In this document: in pieces, positions 1 to 12,458 of the stretch
How positions within the stretch are numbered: position 1 is the stretch's first letter
Layout: each line of letters opens with the position of its first letter
DNA from: an uncultured Clostridia bacterium
GTDB taxonomy: Bacteria; Bacillota; Clostridia; TANB77; CAG-508
Reading direction: 5' to 3'
DNA: 39,321 nt
NCBI GenBank assembly: GCA_947626555.1
Contig: CANQSP010000011.1
Span: forward strand, 1-39,321
Made by a program: the position numbers and the translations under genes
The notes under the pieces: generated by a model
The model's input: only the letters and a program-made list of their open reading frames with translations
Database searches by the model: none
What the model was told of the DNA's origin: nothing

Positions 1-141
1 TTTATTAATAATATTAATATATGTATATAAAAGAGAAAAAAAGATGAAATTTTATAATAAAAACTGGTAATTATAACCTTTAATTATGAGAATATTATGA
101 AATATTGTAAGTTGTTTAGAGTGTAAATATTACTCAATTAT

Positions 142-193
142 AAAGAGGCATCTTCTTATTAGACAAAAAAGTTTAATAAGAAGATGTCTCTTT
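142..193. terminator. Hairpin terminator of an upstream gene outside the window
   Basis: A 20-bp stem (142-161 with 174-193, one G-U wobble) encloses a 12-base loop and ends in CTCTTT. No gene is visible between it and the window start, so it probably ends a gene lying to the left. Its loop (GACAAAAAAGTT) nearly matches that of the rplT terminator at 21169-21216. Confidence 0.65.
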
Positions 194-503
194 AAATAAT
201 GTAAAAATAAAGAAAGAAATTTCAATAAAAATGCTATATCCGTAAGATTATTTTTATTTTTGAACTTAAATAATGCAAAAAATATTACAAAATAAAAGTC
301 AAAAAGATAAATAAATGTAAAAAATGGTCAAAAATATACTTCCGTAGTCAAACATCAAAAAGTGCCGAAAAATAGCGAAAATACTTGTTTACAAGTAATG
401 CAAAAGTATGTAAAAATATATAAAGTAATAAAAATCTTGGAACAAGGAGAGAAGCGTTGGATTTTTTTCTACGTTCGTTAAAGATAAAGTGGAGGTTTTA
501 CAA
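194..503. other. Intergenic leader of the giant surface-protein gene
   Basis: This AT-rich stretch holds no gene. It carries a perfect short palindrome, ACTTGTTTACAAGT (383-396), that could be an operator or part of a promoter, and a GGAGG ribosome binding site at 491-495 placed 8 bases before the ATG at 504. I do not see a convincing sigma-A promoter pair, so the transcription start is unknown. Confidence 0.4.
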
Positions 504-3500
504 ATGAAAGAAAGAAACAAAGTGGCAAATGAAGAAGTAAATATGCAAGGAGAAACAAATATGCAAGAGAAAGGCAAGATAAGAAAAAAAGAAAAAATGT
601 TCGCGGGGGGGGGTACGGATTAGTACCAAAACTACTATTACCAATAATGGTAGTGTTAATATTGTTAGGCACAATAATAACTGCAATATTTAATAAACCA
701 CAAAACTTCAAAACGAGCCTAAATCCAGAACTAGCAAGAGCAATGGAATACCAAAAAGTAGAGAAAGGACAAGAAGCAGTAACAGTAGACCCAGAACAAT
801 ACCCAGACTATGCAAATGGTATATATCCATATGTTCAATTTGACGCGTTCTTTCTAAGAGATTTAGATAGTGATGGGGATGCAGATGGAGTAAGAGGAAC
901 ATGTAATGAAGTAGGAAAAGAAGATACACTTTACATAGAATTAAGACAACTAACAAATGGATACATAAAAGATGGAGCAACAATAACGATAAATGGACAA
1001 GCAGGAAAAGAGAGAAACTTTTATTTAGAAACCGCCATAGTAAAAGATAGTGAGATAAAAGAAAATAGTATAGGAAATAATGTAAACACAATAACATTAA
1101 ATCAAATAGGCAATGGAGGAAACGGAGTACAAAAGCTATTAACAGGAATAGTAAAAAGTGGAGACTATACATATAATTCAAGGAAAACAGAGGCCATAGG
1201 AAATAACATAGAAAATTATAGTAAAGAAAACACAATAACATTCAAAGGAATACATGTAAGAGATGATGGAGATGGAAGAACAACAGAAATACCAATAGAG
1301 AAAACAGTAAAATTCACAGTAGACTGGTATGGAGACGTAAAAACAGAAATACCAGAGCGTATAAATTATTTAGACAATATAAGACAAAATGGAGATATAG
1401 AACACGCAATAGATGAAGAAAATAATGAAATAAATTTAGAATTCACAGTAGGAGTAGAAGAAGTAAATAATAAATTAATATTAAGTAAATCATACATAGA
1501 AGGAGAGTTACCACAATTAAGTGGATATGACCCAAAGAAAGTAGAAATAACAGGAATAAATGTAAAATATACATATGATAAAGACACAAGAAGATTCACA
1601 GCAGAAAGGCAAGTAGTATTAGATGATGAGAAAAATTTAACAGAGCAAGTAAAAAATGTAACAACAGTAGCATATGATGGAACAGATTCATCAGATACAA
1701 ATAAAAGGTATAATAAGTATACAATAAAAGTAACATATGATATAGAAGCATACAAAGCATTAGGAGAAGATGAAGAAGGACATAATGCAACAATAGAATA
1801 CAGAGTACCGATAAAAGCATATTATGAAGGTTACAACAATAAGAATAATCAATTTGGAAGTCCTAAAAAATCAAATACAGCACAAAACACATTTGTAATA
1901 ACATTTAGAAAAATAGAAGGAGAATTAGCAAGGTTTGATGTATATGTAGGAGAATATATAAGCAAACCAACATATAGATATGTAGTATCAAAGCAAAAGC
2001 CACTTAAAATATATAATGAAGTATCAGAAGGGGAGCAAGAAGACTATTACACTGTAGAATGGTATGCGGTAATGGGAACAGCAGAAAATAAGAAAGTAAT
2101 AATGAAAGAAAGTAAAGATAATGCATTAGAATATACATCAGATCAATTTTTAAAAACAGACAATAATAAAGAAAGCATGGAAGAAGTATCAAGTTTTGTA
2201 GGAATATACTTTAGCGACCCAATAAACATGTTAGGAGAAGAAGGAGAAATAAAGGTATACGATGATGAAACCAATATATTACTTGCAACATTTAATAAAG
2301 ATAATTGGAGTAAATATATGCAAAATACCCCATATAAGTACGAATTACCAGTAAAACACATAAGAATAGAAACGAGTAATGTAAATAAAGATAGTTATTT
2401 AAATGTATATCATATAAAAGAAATAAATGACGAAGCAATAATAAACCAATATTCAAAAGAAGATTTTGAACAGTTAAAACAAATACAATCAACATTAGTG
2501 GGATATTTAAAAGATACAGATCCAGAAACAGAGAATGAACTTATTAATACAGATACAAACTATGCATATTATGAAGCACCAGTATCAGTAGCAAATGTAA
2601 GAATAAATAAAACAGCAATATCAACACAAGAAACAGAAGAAAATTTTGAAATACAAATAGAAACAGAAGCAAATGAACAATATAATGAAGTAAAATGGAC
2701 AAATGGTGCATTTTTATTAAAGCTGCCAGAAGATATAGTAGATGTAGAGATAGATAAAGTAAGTATAAATAATAATCAAGTTGCATTAGTAAGTTATGAA
2801 GAATACGAAGAAGAAATATTAAATGGAAAAGGACAAAATGAAATATGTAGATTTATAAAAGTAAACACAGAAAATGAAAAAGAAGCAAGTTACACAATAA
2901 CAATAAATTGTAAATTAACACCAGACCCAAGAATACCAACAAAAACAGAAAATATAGAATTGTATGCATATAATGAGAACAATCCAAATTATTATTACTC
3001 TGATAAAGATACATATGATGTAAATGATAACCTAAACGAAACAGAGCAAGTAAATAAAAGAGAGGTAGCACTAAGTTTGGTATCACCAAACTCATTATTA
3101 ACAAGTCAAGTAGCAAGTAACTATGATACAAAAGGAAGTACAGCAGTAGCACCACAAAAAGCAATAGTATCAAGAGACCAACAAAAAGCAACAGTAACAA
3201 TAGAAATAAATAATAATTATTTAAATGCCGTAAGTCAAGTAAAAATATTAGGAAAAATACCAAAGAAAGAAAACACATATGTAATAAATGGAACAAATAT
3301 GGGTTCAGTTTTTGATGCAGAATTAACAAAACCAATAACGTTGCCAGAAGAATTACAAGAAGGAACAAAAATATACTATTCATATGAAGATAAAGTAACA
3401 AAAGAAATAAATGATGGAGCAAGTAATTGGATGTCTGAAGACACAGAAGGAATAGATTATACAAAGGTAAAAAGCTTCTTAATAGATTTACAGGAAAGGC

Positions 3501-6500
3501 AATTAGCTCATGAAGAAAAGCATGAAATAAGTTATGAAATAAAACTACCAGGAGGATTAAAATATAACGAAGTAAGTTATAGCCATCATGCAATATATTT
3601 TAGTTTGGAAACAGAGCATGGAAGATATAAAACACAAACAGAGCCAAATAAATTAGGATTTATGGTAGCAAAACGATATGATTTAGAATTGACAAAATAT
3701 CAATTAGGAACAGAGCAAGTGGTACCAGGAGCAACATATAGTGTGCAAGAGATAGAAGATGTAGAAAGTAACGAACAAACTCAAAGTGTCATTGAGCAGA
3801 AAGAAGCAAAAACAAGAGTAACATTAGTAGATGGAAAATTCACACTAAAAGATTTATATTTAGATAGAACATATATAGTAAAAGAAATAAAAAGTCCAGG
3901 GCAATATGAATTAAATAAAGATGAAATAAAATTTAAAGTTACAGAGACAGAAGAAGGGTTACAAGTAGAAAATTTAAATAATATAGAAGTGGGTAACACA
4001 ACAGGAAATCAAAAAGCAACTGTGAAAAAATTAGAAATGCAAAAAGTAGAAAATGCAGATGATAAAAGTAATAAAGATAAGTTAGTGCTAGAAGTACAAG
4101 ATGAAGTAAAAGCAAATTTAACAATTACAAAAGTAGAAAAGTTAGAAACAACAATTGCAGGACCAGAATTCCAAGGAAGTCAATCACAAGTGATAGAAAA
4201 TGAGATACCAGTAGTAGGAGCACGTTTTAAATTAACAGGAGGAGACTTACCTGAAACAGGAAAAGTAATAAATTCAGATAATAAAGGAAAATTAAATATA
4301 AAAGGATTAAAAATAGGAGAAGAATACACTTTAGAAGAAGTAAAAGCTGAAGGGTATTATTTAGCAAGCCCTGTAAAATTTAAAATAGTACATGAAGCAG
4401 GACAAGATTATAAAATACAAATGATAGAACGAGAAGAAACAGTAGGAGCAGAAGAAAGTTCAATAAGAAAAGATACAGTAACATTAACAAAAGATGAAAA
4501 TAATATACCAATAGCAAGCTTCACAATGGAAGATGAGAAAATACCAAGATACACATTAGAAATAATAAAGAGAGAAAAAGTGACAGAAACAATAGTAGAA
4601 GAAAGTGCAAAAGAAATTCAAAAACAATTAGAAGAGCAAGCAGGAGCGCAAGAAGTAGCAGAGCCATCAGAGCAGGGAATAACATATATACAAGGGGTAA
4701 AATTTAGGTTATACAAAGGAACAAAACAAATAGGAGAATATGAAACAGATGGAAGTGGAAAAATAACAATAGGAGATTTGTATGCATACGAAGAAGAAAG
4801 AAAAATAGATCAAACATATACCTTAAAAGAAATATTTGCACCAGAAGGATATTCAAAAGTAAAGGATATAACATTTAAAGTAGAGAAAACAGAAGATGGA
4901 TTACAATTCCAAGAAACATTAGAAGAAGGAAAAACAGCTAAAGAATTTGAAGTAGTAGATAATGTAATAAAATTGACAGTAGAAGATAATCCATCATTTA
5001 GATTAATAAAAGAAGATGCAGAAACCAAAACTCCAATAGCAAATGTAAAATTTGCAATATATAATGTAGATAATGGAGAAGAGCCGGCAACAAATAGTGG
5101 AGGTGAAATAATAGGAGATAGGGAGACAATAAATGGAAAGGAATACTACACAGTAAAAACGAATTTGCAAGGAGAGATAACAGCAGATTTAACAGAAGGA
5201 CTATATAAAGCTGTAGAATTAGATGCACCAGAAAAATATGATATAGAAAATAAAGTGTATTATTTTGGTATAGGAGCATCAAGGGAAGGAATAAAAGACG
5301 TAAAAATAGACTGGGGAAAAGGAGCAGGAGGAACAGATTATGATTATATAAATTCAGTAGCAGAAACAAATGATGGAGGAATAATAGCAGGAGGGTATTT
5401 CAAAAGTATTAGTATCAATTTAGGAGAAGGAGTAAACGGAGAAGATATAGAAGTAAAAAATAACGGAAGCAATGATGGACTAATAATAAAATACAATGAA
5501 GAAGGCAAAGTAGACTGGGCAAAAGGAGCAGGAGGAACAGGTGATGATCAAATAGAATCAGTAGCATCAACAAGTGACGGAGGATATATCGCAGGAGGCT
5601 ATTTCAGTAGTAGTATCAATTTGGGAGAAGGAGTAAACGGAGAAGATGTAGAAGTAAAAAATAACGGAAGCAATGATGGACTAATAATAAAATACAATGA
5701 GTTAGGGCAAGTAGAATGGGCAAAAGTAGTAGGAGGAAATTCTCAGGATTATATACAATCAATAGCTACAACAAGTGACGGAGGATATATAGCAGGAGGG
5801 TATTTCAAGAGTTCAACTATCAATTTAGGAGAAAGAGTAAACGAAGGAGATGTAGAAGTAAAAAATAACGGAAGCAATGATGCACTAATAATAAAATACA
5901 ATGAGTTAGGGCAAGTAGACTGGGCAAAAGTAATAGGAGGAACAGATGATGATGAAATATTATCAATAGCTACAACAAGAGACGGAGGCTGTATAGCAGG
6001 AGGGTATTTCAAGAGTTCAACTATCAATTTAGGAAAAGGAGTAAACGGAGAAGAAGTAGTAGTAAATAATGGAAATAAGGATGGATTAATAATAAAATAT
6101 AATGAAGAAGGCAAAGTAGAATGGACAAAAGTAGTAGGAGGAGAAGATGGGGATGAAATATTGTCAGTAGCATCAACAAATGATGGAGGCTATATAGCAG
6201 GAGGATATTTTGTGAGTAAAAGTATCAATTTAGGAGAAGGAGTAAACGGAAGAGATGTAGAAGTAAAAAATAACAAACTTAATGATGGACTAATAATCAA
6301 ATACAATGAAAAAGGTAAAGTAGACTGGGCAAAAGTAGTAGGGGGAGATACATTTGATTATATAAAATCAGTAGCTACGACAAGTGATGGAGGCTATATA
6401 GCAGGAGGGTATTTTGTAAGTGAAAGTATCAATTTAGGAGAAGGAGCAAACGAAGAAGTAGTAGTAGGTAGTAATGGACATTATGATGGACTAATAATAA

Positions 6501-9500
6501 AATACAATGAAGAAGGCAAAGTAGATTGGGCAAAAGTAGTAGGAGGAACAAGTGATGATGAAATAAGGTCAGTAGCATCAACAAGTGATGGAGGAATAAT
6601 AGCAGGCGGGGATTTCCAAAGTGAAATTATCAAGTTAGAAGGAGTAAACGGAAGAGATGTAGAAATAAAAAATAATGGAAGTGCTAATATGTTAATAATA
6701 AAATATTCTTCAATAGAAAAACCACAAATAGTAACAAAGCAGGCAAAAGTATTAGGAGGAAATTATCAGGATTATATACAATCAGTAGCTACAACAAGTG
6801 ACGGAGGCTATATAGCAGGAGGGTATTTTAATACAAATAGTATCAATTTAGGAGAAGGAGTAAACGGAGAAGACATAATAGTAAATGCAAAAGGGAACAA
6901 TGATGGACTAATAATCAAATACAATGAAGAAGGTAAGGTGGAATGGGCAAAAGTAGTAGGAGGAAAGAGTCCAGATAAAATACAATCAGTAGTATCAACA
7001 AGTGATGGAGGAATAATAGCAGGAGGGTATTTCTATTCAGATAGTATCAATTTAGGAGAAGGAGTAAACGGAGGAAATGTAGAAGTAAAAAATAACGGAA
7101 ATTATGATGGAATAATAATAAAATACAATAAGGAAGGAAAAGTAGAATGGGCAAAAGTAGTAGGAGGAACAGATGCTGATTATATAGAATCAGTAGCATC
7201 AACAAGTGACGGAGAAATAATAGCAGGAGGGTATTTCTATTCAGATAGTATCAATTTAGGAGAAGGAGTAAATGGAGAAGACATAATAGTAAATGCAAAA
7301 GGGAACAATGATGGACTAATAATCAAATACAATGAAGAAGGCAAAGTAGATTGGGCAAAAGTAGTAGGAGGAACAAGTTATGATGAAATAAGTTCAGTAG
7401 CTTCAACAGCAGACGGAGGCTATATAGCAGGAGTGAGATTCAATAGTAGTATTATCACGTTAGAAGGATTAAATGGAAAAGAAGTAGAAGTAAAAAATAA
7501 CGGAAATAGTGATGGACTAATAATCAAATATAATGGAGAAGGTAAGGTAGAATGGGCAAAGGTAGTAGGAGAAAAATATACAGATGAAATAACATCAGTA
7601 GCAACAACAAGTGACGGAGGCTATGTAGCAGGAGGAAATTTCAATAGTAGTAGTATCACGTTAGAAGGAGTAAATGGAGAAGAAGTACAAGTAAAAAGAA
7701 ACGGAATTTCTAACGGACTAATAATAAAATACAATGAAGAAGGGCAAGTAGAATGGGCAAAAGGAGTAGGAGGAACAAGTGATGATGAAATAAACTCAGT
7801 AGCTGAAGCAATAGACGGAGGAATAATAGCAGGAGGGTGTTTAAAATCTGATAGTATTAATGTAGGAGAAGGAGTAGTAGTAAAAAATAACGGAAGTGAT
7901 GATGGACTAATAATCAAATACAATCCAAAAGGATTAGTAGAATGGGCAAAAGTAGTAGGAGGAACAGATGATGATGAAATATTGTCAGTAGCTTCAACCA
8001 GCGACGGAAGTGTTATAGCAGGAGGGTACTTTGAGAGTGATGTAATAAAATTGGATAACGACCATACATTAACTAATAATGGCTCATATGATGGAATGAT
8101 AATAAAAATAAATGAAGAAATGGGAGTACCAGAAGTACAAGAATTAAAAGTAGAAAATGAATTAAAAGAATTTAAAATAACAACAGATGTAGAAGAAATA
8201 GCAGGAGTAAAAGGAGGAAAAATATCAGGGGAAGGTTTAAACCCATATGAAAAAGTAAAATATGATGGCGAAAGCACAAAACCAATAACAATAACACCAG
8301 AAGAAGGATATGAATTAGTAAAAGTAACAGAAAATGGAATTATACAAGAAATAAGTAAGCTTACCCAAAGTGAAGACAAAAAAACATATACCTATCCACA
8401 ATTTACAGGAATGAAAGAAGATAGACATATAGTAGTAACGTTTGCAAAAACAGACGAAAAAGTTATAATAAATAAAACAGATAAAAATGGAAAACCATTA
8501 GCAGGAGCAAAGTTTAGAATAGAACAAATAGAAGAAAGACAACCACCAGAAGGAGTAATAGGAGATATAGCAAATAATAATGGACAGATATACTATTATG
8601 CAGATAAACAAGAAGGAAAAGAAATATATGGCTTATTAGGAAAAATAGAAAAGAATGGTAATCAAACAGGAATTACAATAACAGAACAAAAAGTAGAACA
8701 AGAAGGAATATTAGGAGAGAAGATAGATGATACAGGTGATGACAAATATTGGTTTGTAGAAACAATTAATGATGACGGAACAAAATATTATGAACCTACA
8801 AATGGGAAAAAATATCAAGAAGCACATGATGGAAGTGGAAATAAGATAAATACAACAGCACATTCATATTTTGAAATAGATTTAAGGAATTTTGATAGAG
8901 ATGTAGTAGTAAAAATAAATGCAGAAGCATCAAGTGAAAGTTATGATTATGGATATGCAACAATAACAAGAACAGAAGAAATGCCACAATTACAATATAG
9001 TAATAGTGTAAGCAATGGTCAATTTATGAGAATATCAGGAACAGCATCGGGTACATATACATCACAAGTATTACTTGCAGGAAATAAGTATTATTTACAT
9101 TTAGGGTATGAAAAAGATTCGATTCAAGACTCAAATGATGACAGAATTAAAGTAAATAGCATAGAGTTATACGAAGCAACCTGTGAGACATATTATTTTG
9201 AAGAAAGTGGAGAAGGATATGTATCAAATAATAAAGAAAAGACCAATACAGTAGCAAATTCATACATACCAATAGACTTAAGAGATAGAGGACAAGATGA
9301 GCATATAGCAGTAGTATTAAATGCTCAAATATCAAGTTATATATTTAATTATGGATATGCTACAATAACAAATACAACAACAGCACCATCATATAGTAGT
9401 TCAACAGGAAGATTTATATATATTTCGGAAAATCAAGATGCAAAAGATTATGAAATGACATTACAAGGAGGAAATTTATATTATTTACATTTAGGCTATA

Positions 9501-11998
9501 GAAATTATTCTAGTTCAGGTTCATATGATAATATATTTAAAATAAACTATATAAAAACATATGAAACAAAAGAGGTGCAGTTTAATTTTGAAGAAAAAGA
9601 TGAGACAATAGAACAAGGAGGGGCACAAGCACGAGAACTAGTAAGCAATAAATATGTATCAACAAATAAAGGGCAGGCAAATACGGAAGCAAATTCATAT
9701 ATACCAATAAATTTAGAAGGAAAAACAGGAAAATATAATATAACAGTAAATGCAGAAATATCAAGTCAAAGTGGTGGAGATTATGGCTATGCAACAATAA
9801 CAGAAAATAACATAGATAGAGTAACATACAGTGATAATACAGATGATAAGAAAAGATTTATATATATATCAGGAACACAAACAGCTACAAATTATACAAT
9901 AGAAGTAGGTGGGGGAAAAGAATATCGATTACATTTAGGATATTATAAAAATGCAACAACAGATTTAGGAAATGACGAATTTATAGTAAATAGTGTAGAA
10001 GTAACATTAAGTGACAGTGAATTATTATTTGTAGATGAAATAGAAACAGATGCAAATGGTCAAATATTCTTAAATTTATCACAAGGAAAGTATAATATAA
10101 CAGAAACAGAAGCACCAGAAGGATATGAAATAGCAAATCCAACAGTTGTATATGATACAAGAACAGCAAAAAAAAGAGAAATAACAATACAAAATAATAA
10201 AAGACCAAAATTAATAGTACATCACTATGTAAAAGGAACAGATGAACCAGAACAGGAACCAACTAGGGTAGCAGAAGATGAAGAATATATAGGAAGTAGC
10301 CAAGTAGAAGATGGAAAATATCAAGAGTATGAAACAAAACCAAAAATGAACTTGAGTGAATATGAATTAGATTATGTTTTACAAGAAGACGGACAAAAAG
10401 AATATAAAATGCCAGAAAAATGGAAAGGAACATATGATCCAGAAAATGTAGATGAAAACGGAGAAATAGTAGTAACGTATTATTATGTAGCAAGGAAAGT
10501 GCCATTAACAGTACATCATTACATACAAGGAACAACAACAAGAGTACCATTAGCTAAAGGAGGAGAGGCACAAGATGAAAAGGCAGAAGGAGATTTAAAT
10601 GAGCAATATCCAACTCATATGTTATCAGAAGAGCAAATAGATGAAAAATATGAACAAGTAGAAGGACAAGAAGATATAACGGCAACATTTGCATATCCAG
10701 AAGTAGAGGTAATATACTACTATAAACCAGTGGAAAGAGAATTAATAATAAATAAATATGCAGAAGATGTAAAAACACCATTAGCAGAAGCAAAATTTGA
10801 AATAAAAGAGAAAGGAAGTTTAGAAGAAGGAGAAATATATACAACCGACGAAAAAGGAAAAATAACTGTGAAATTGCCAGTGGGAGAATATGAAATTACA
10901 GAGGTAGAAGCACCAGATGGCTATCAAGTAAAGAAAGAAGCAATACCAAATGTAACAATAACAAGAGAGACACAAGAGGTAACGCAGGTAAATGTAACAA
11001 ATGAACAATATGTAGCAGAAGTAATAGTAAATCACTATATATATAACAAAAAATTAGAAAATCCATATACAACACAAAAAGTAACATTGTCAAGTGGAGA
11101 GCAAGCATCAGAGCAAATAATAACGGGACACATAGGAGATATATATGGAACGAGGGCGATAGAAAATCTAGCAGAGGGCTACGAATTATATGAAGAACCA
11201 GATAATAGCGGAGGAATAATGTCAAAAGAGCCAGAACATGTAAATTACTATTATATTTCAGAAGCAGTGATAAAGGAAGATAGCATAACAAAAGACGGAA
11301 CACAAATAATAACATCAAAAGATGAAGCAGTACATTATGAAATAAAATATACAGCAAAAGTAAGCTATTATGAAGGAAATGCGACTGTTACAATAACAGA
11401 TACGTTGCCATATAACTTAGACCAAGAAGCAATGAAAAAAATTGAAGGAGTAGATGATTCTCAAGTTGATTGGTTAGAAAAACTTTTAAATGGAGGAACA
11501 TATGATGATAACGCAAAAACAATAACTTGGACAGAAACATATAATAATATAAATACAGCAGAAGAAGATAATTTAGAAAAAGAAATAGCAATAGAAAAAG
11601 ATATAACAGTAATTTATAGTGGAATAAGCACAGCACAAACAAGTACAGAAATTACAAATAAAGTAAAAGGAAAAATAGAATTAGATGCAACAGACAAAAC
11701 AAAAGAAACAGAAGAAGTAACACACACTACTACAACAAAATTTGTAAAAGATGTAAAAGTAACAAAGAAATGGGAGCATGGAGCAAACATATATGAAAGG
11801 CCAAGCAAAGTAAAGGTGGTACTAAAGAAAGGAACAGAACAAGTAGGACAACAAGTACTAGATGCAGCCAATAATTGGACATATACATTTGAAGGATTAC
11901 CTAAGTATGATGAGTCGACAGGAGAAGAAATAGAATATATTGTAGAGGAGCAAGAGGTAGAAGGAGAAAGTTTAGATTACTATAAAAGAGCAGTATAG
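504..11998 (+). CDS. Giant multidomain surface adhesin, frameshifted at a poly-G tract
   Basis: The natural start is the ATG at 504 (GGAGG, 8 bases away), but nine G at 605-613 put it out of frame: translation stops at 621-623. One extra G gives about 3831 residues; from the ATG at 647 there are 3783 (numbering used here). A lysine-rich start leads into a hydrophobic anchor (1-15 and just upstream). SpaA/Cna-B-like domains lie near 1008-1115, 1157-1255, 1300-1415 and 1450-1540. Fourteen ~66-residue repeats (WAKVVGG..., ...DGLIIKYNEEG) span about 1555-2490. Then come a bacterial-repeat domain, three ~130-residue repeats (nt 8860-10010) set inside a SpaA-like domain, MucBP-like VHHY/VNHY units (nt 10205, 10500, 11026), another SpaA-like unit, a DUF11-like region and a last Cna-B-like domain. 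No C-terminal LPXTG or membrane tail is seen. The role is inferred to be adhesion; the binding partner is unknown. Confidence 0.85.
605..613 (+). repeat. G9 homopolymer, candidate phase-variation tract
   Basis: Nine consecutive G lie in an otherwise very AT-rich gene, at codons 34-37 of the frame starting at 504. The tract separates the ribosome binding site and start from the 11.3-kb open frame. Ten or seven G would read AGG(G)YGLVPKLLLP into the membrane anchor without a stop. This is the classic layout of slipped-strand phase variation, though a homopolymer sequencing error would look the same. Confidence 0.6.
5309..8130 (+). repeat. Fourteen ~200-bp repeats inside the adhesin gene
   Basis: Fourteen head-to-tail units of about 63-72 codons each begin with a (D/E)W.K..GG core, carry S(V/I)A.T.DGG.IAGG in the middle and end in DGLIIKYNE.G.V. 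Units 1-7 end near 6715. The eighth lacks the usual tryptophan start and is preceded by a short odd linker (SSIEKPQIVTKQ). Units 8-14 run to about 8130. Long stretches are nearly identical in DNA, so copy number could change by recombination. Confidence 0.85.
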
Positions 11999-12027
11999 GG
12001 ACGGTTCTAAAAATCCGGAATATAGGG

Positions 12028-12065
12028 ACGGACATTAGCGTTAAAAAACAAACACTAATGTCCGT
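12028..12065 (+). terminator. Hairpin after the adhesin gene, part of an AGGGACGG repeat
   Basis: An 11-bp perfect stem (12028-12038 with 12055-12065), extended inward by three pairs after one mismatch, follows the adhesin stop. AGGGACGG occurs twice, at 11997-12004 and 12024-12031, and the first copy overlaps the stop codon. The same motif begins the large palindromes at 14599 and 27670. It may end transcription, although its T-tract is interrupted. Confidence 0.5.
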
Positions 12066-12458
12066 TATTATATTTTAAAAAACAAACATGAAGCATACTT
12101 TTTATGCATAAGATATATAAAAAAATGCTGAATAATAGCAAAAAATGGGGGAAAGTTTTTGTTGACAAAGTTATTTACATATGATATAAAGTATACATAA
12201 AAACTTAATTAAAATCTATTAATTTTCAAATTTTAGCACTAAAATAAGCTAAAAATCTAAAAAATTAAAGGTGCAACATTAGTTTATTTAATATTAAATT
12301 CCATAAAAATTAAAAATCTAAAAAAATTCCAAAAGATTCAGAAATAAAAGAAAAAATAAAAAAAAGAGAGTAAAATAGTTTTTTATAGTATATACACCTA
12401 TAAATAAAGTTTGACTTATAAAGCGGAAAATATTATAATAAAAGGAGGAAAGAAAAAA
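12066..12458 (+). promoter_or_regulatory. Promoter and long leader of the Rpn nuclease gene
   Basis: No gene lies here. A near-consensus sigma-A promoter is present: TTGACA at 12162-12167, a 17-base spacer and TATAAA at 12185-12190. It leaves an unusually long AT-rich leader of about 260 bases before the start at 12459. The ribosome binding site is AAAGGAGG at 12441-12448. Confidence 0.6.

Noticed and set aside
4247-4261. LPETG motif inside the adhesin (residues 1201-1205)
   Set aside because: It lies within a SpaA-like domain and is not followed by a hydrophobic segment and charged tail, so it is not a sorting signal.
708-11871. Many long leucine-rich open frames on the minus strand across the adhesin gene
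   Set aside because: They mirror the A-rich, T-poor coding strand; they lack ribosome binding sites, are low-complexity and match no family.
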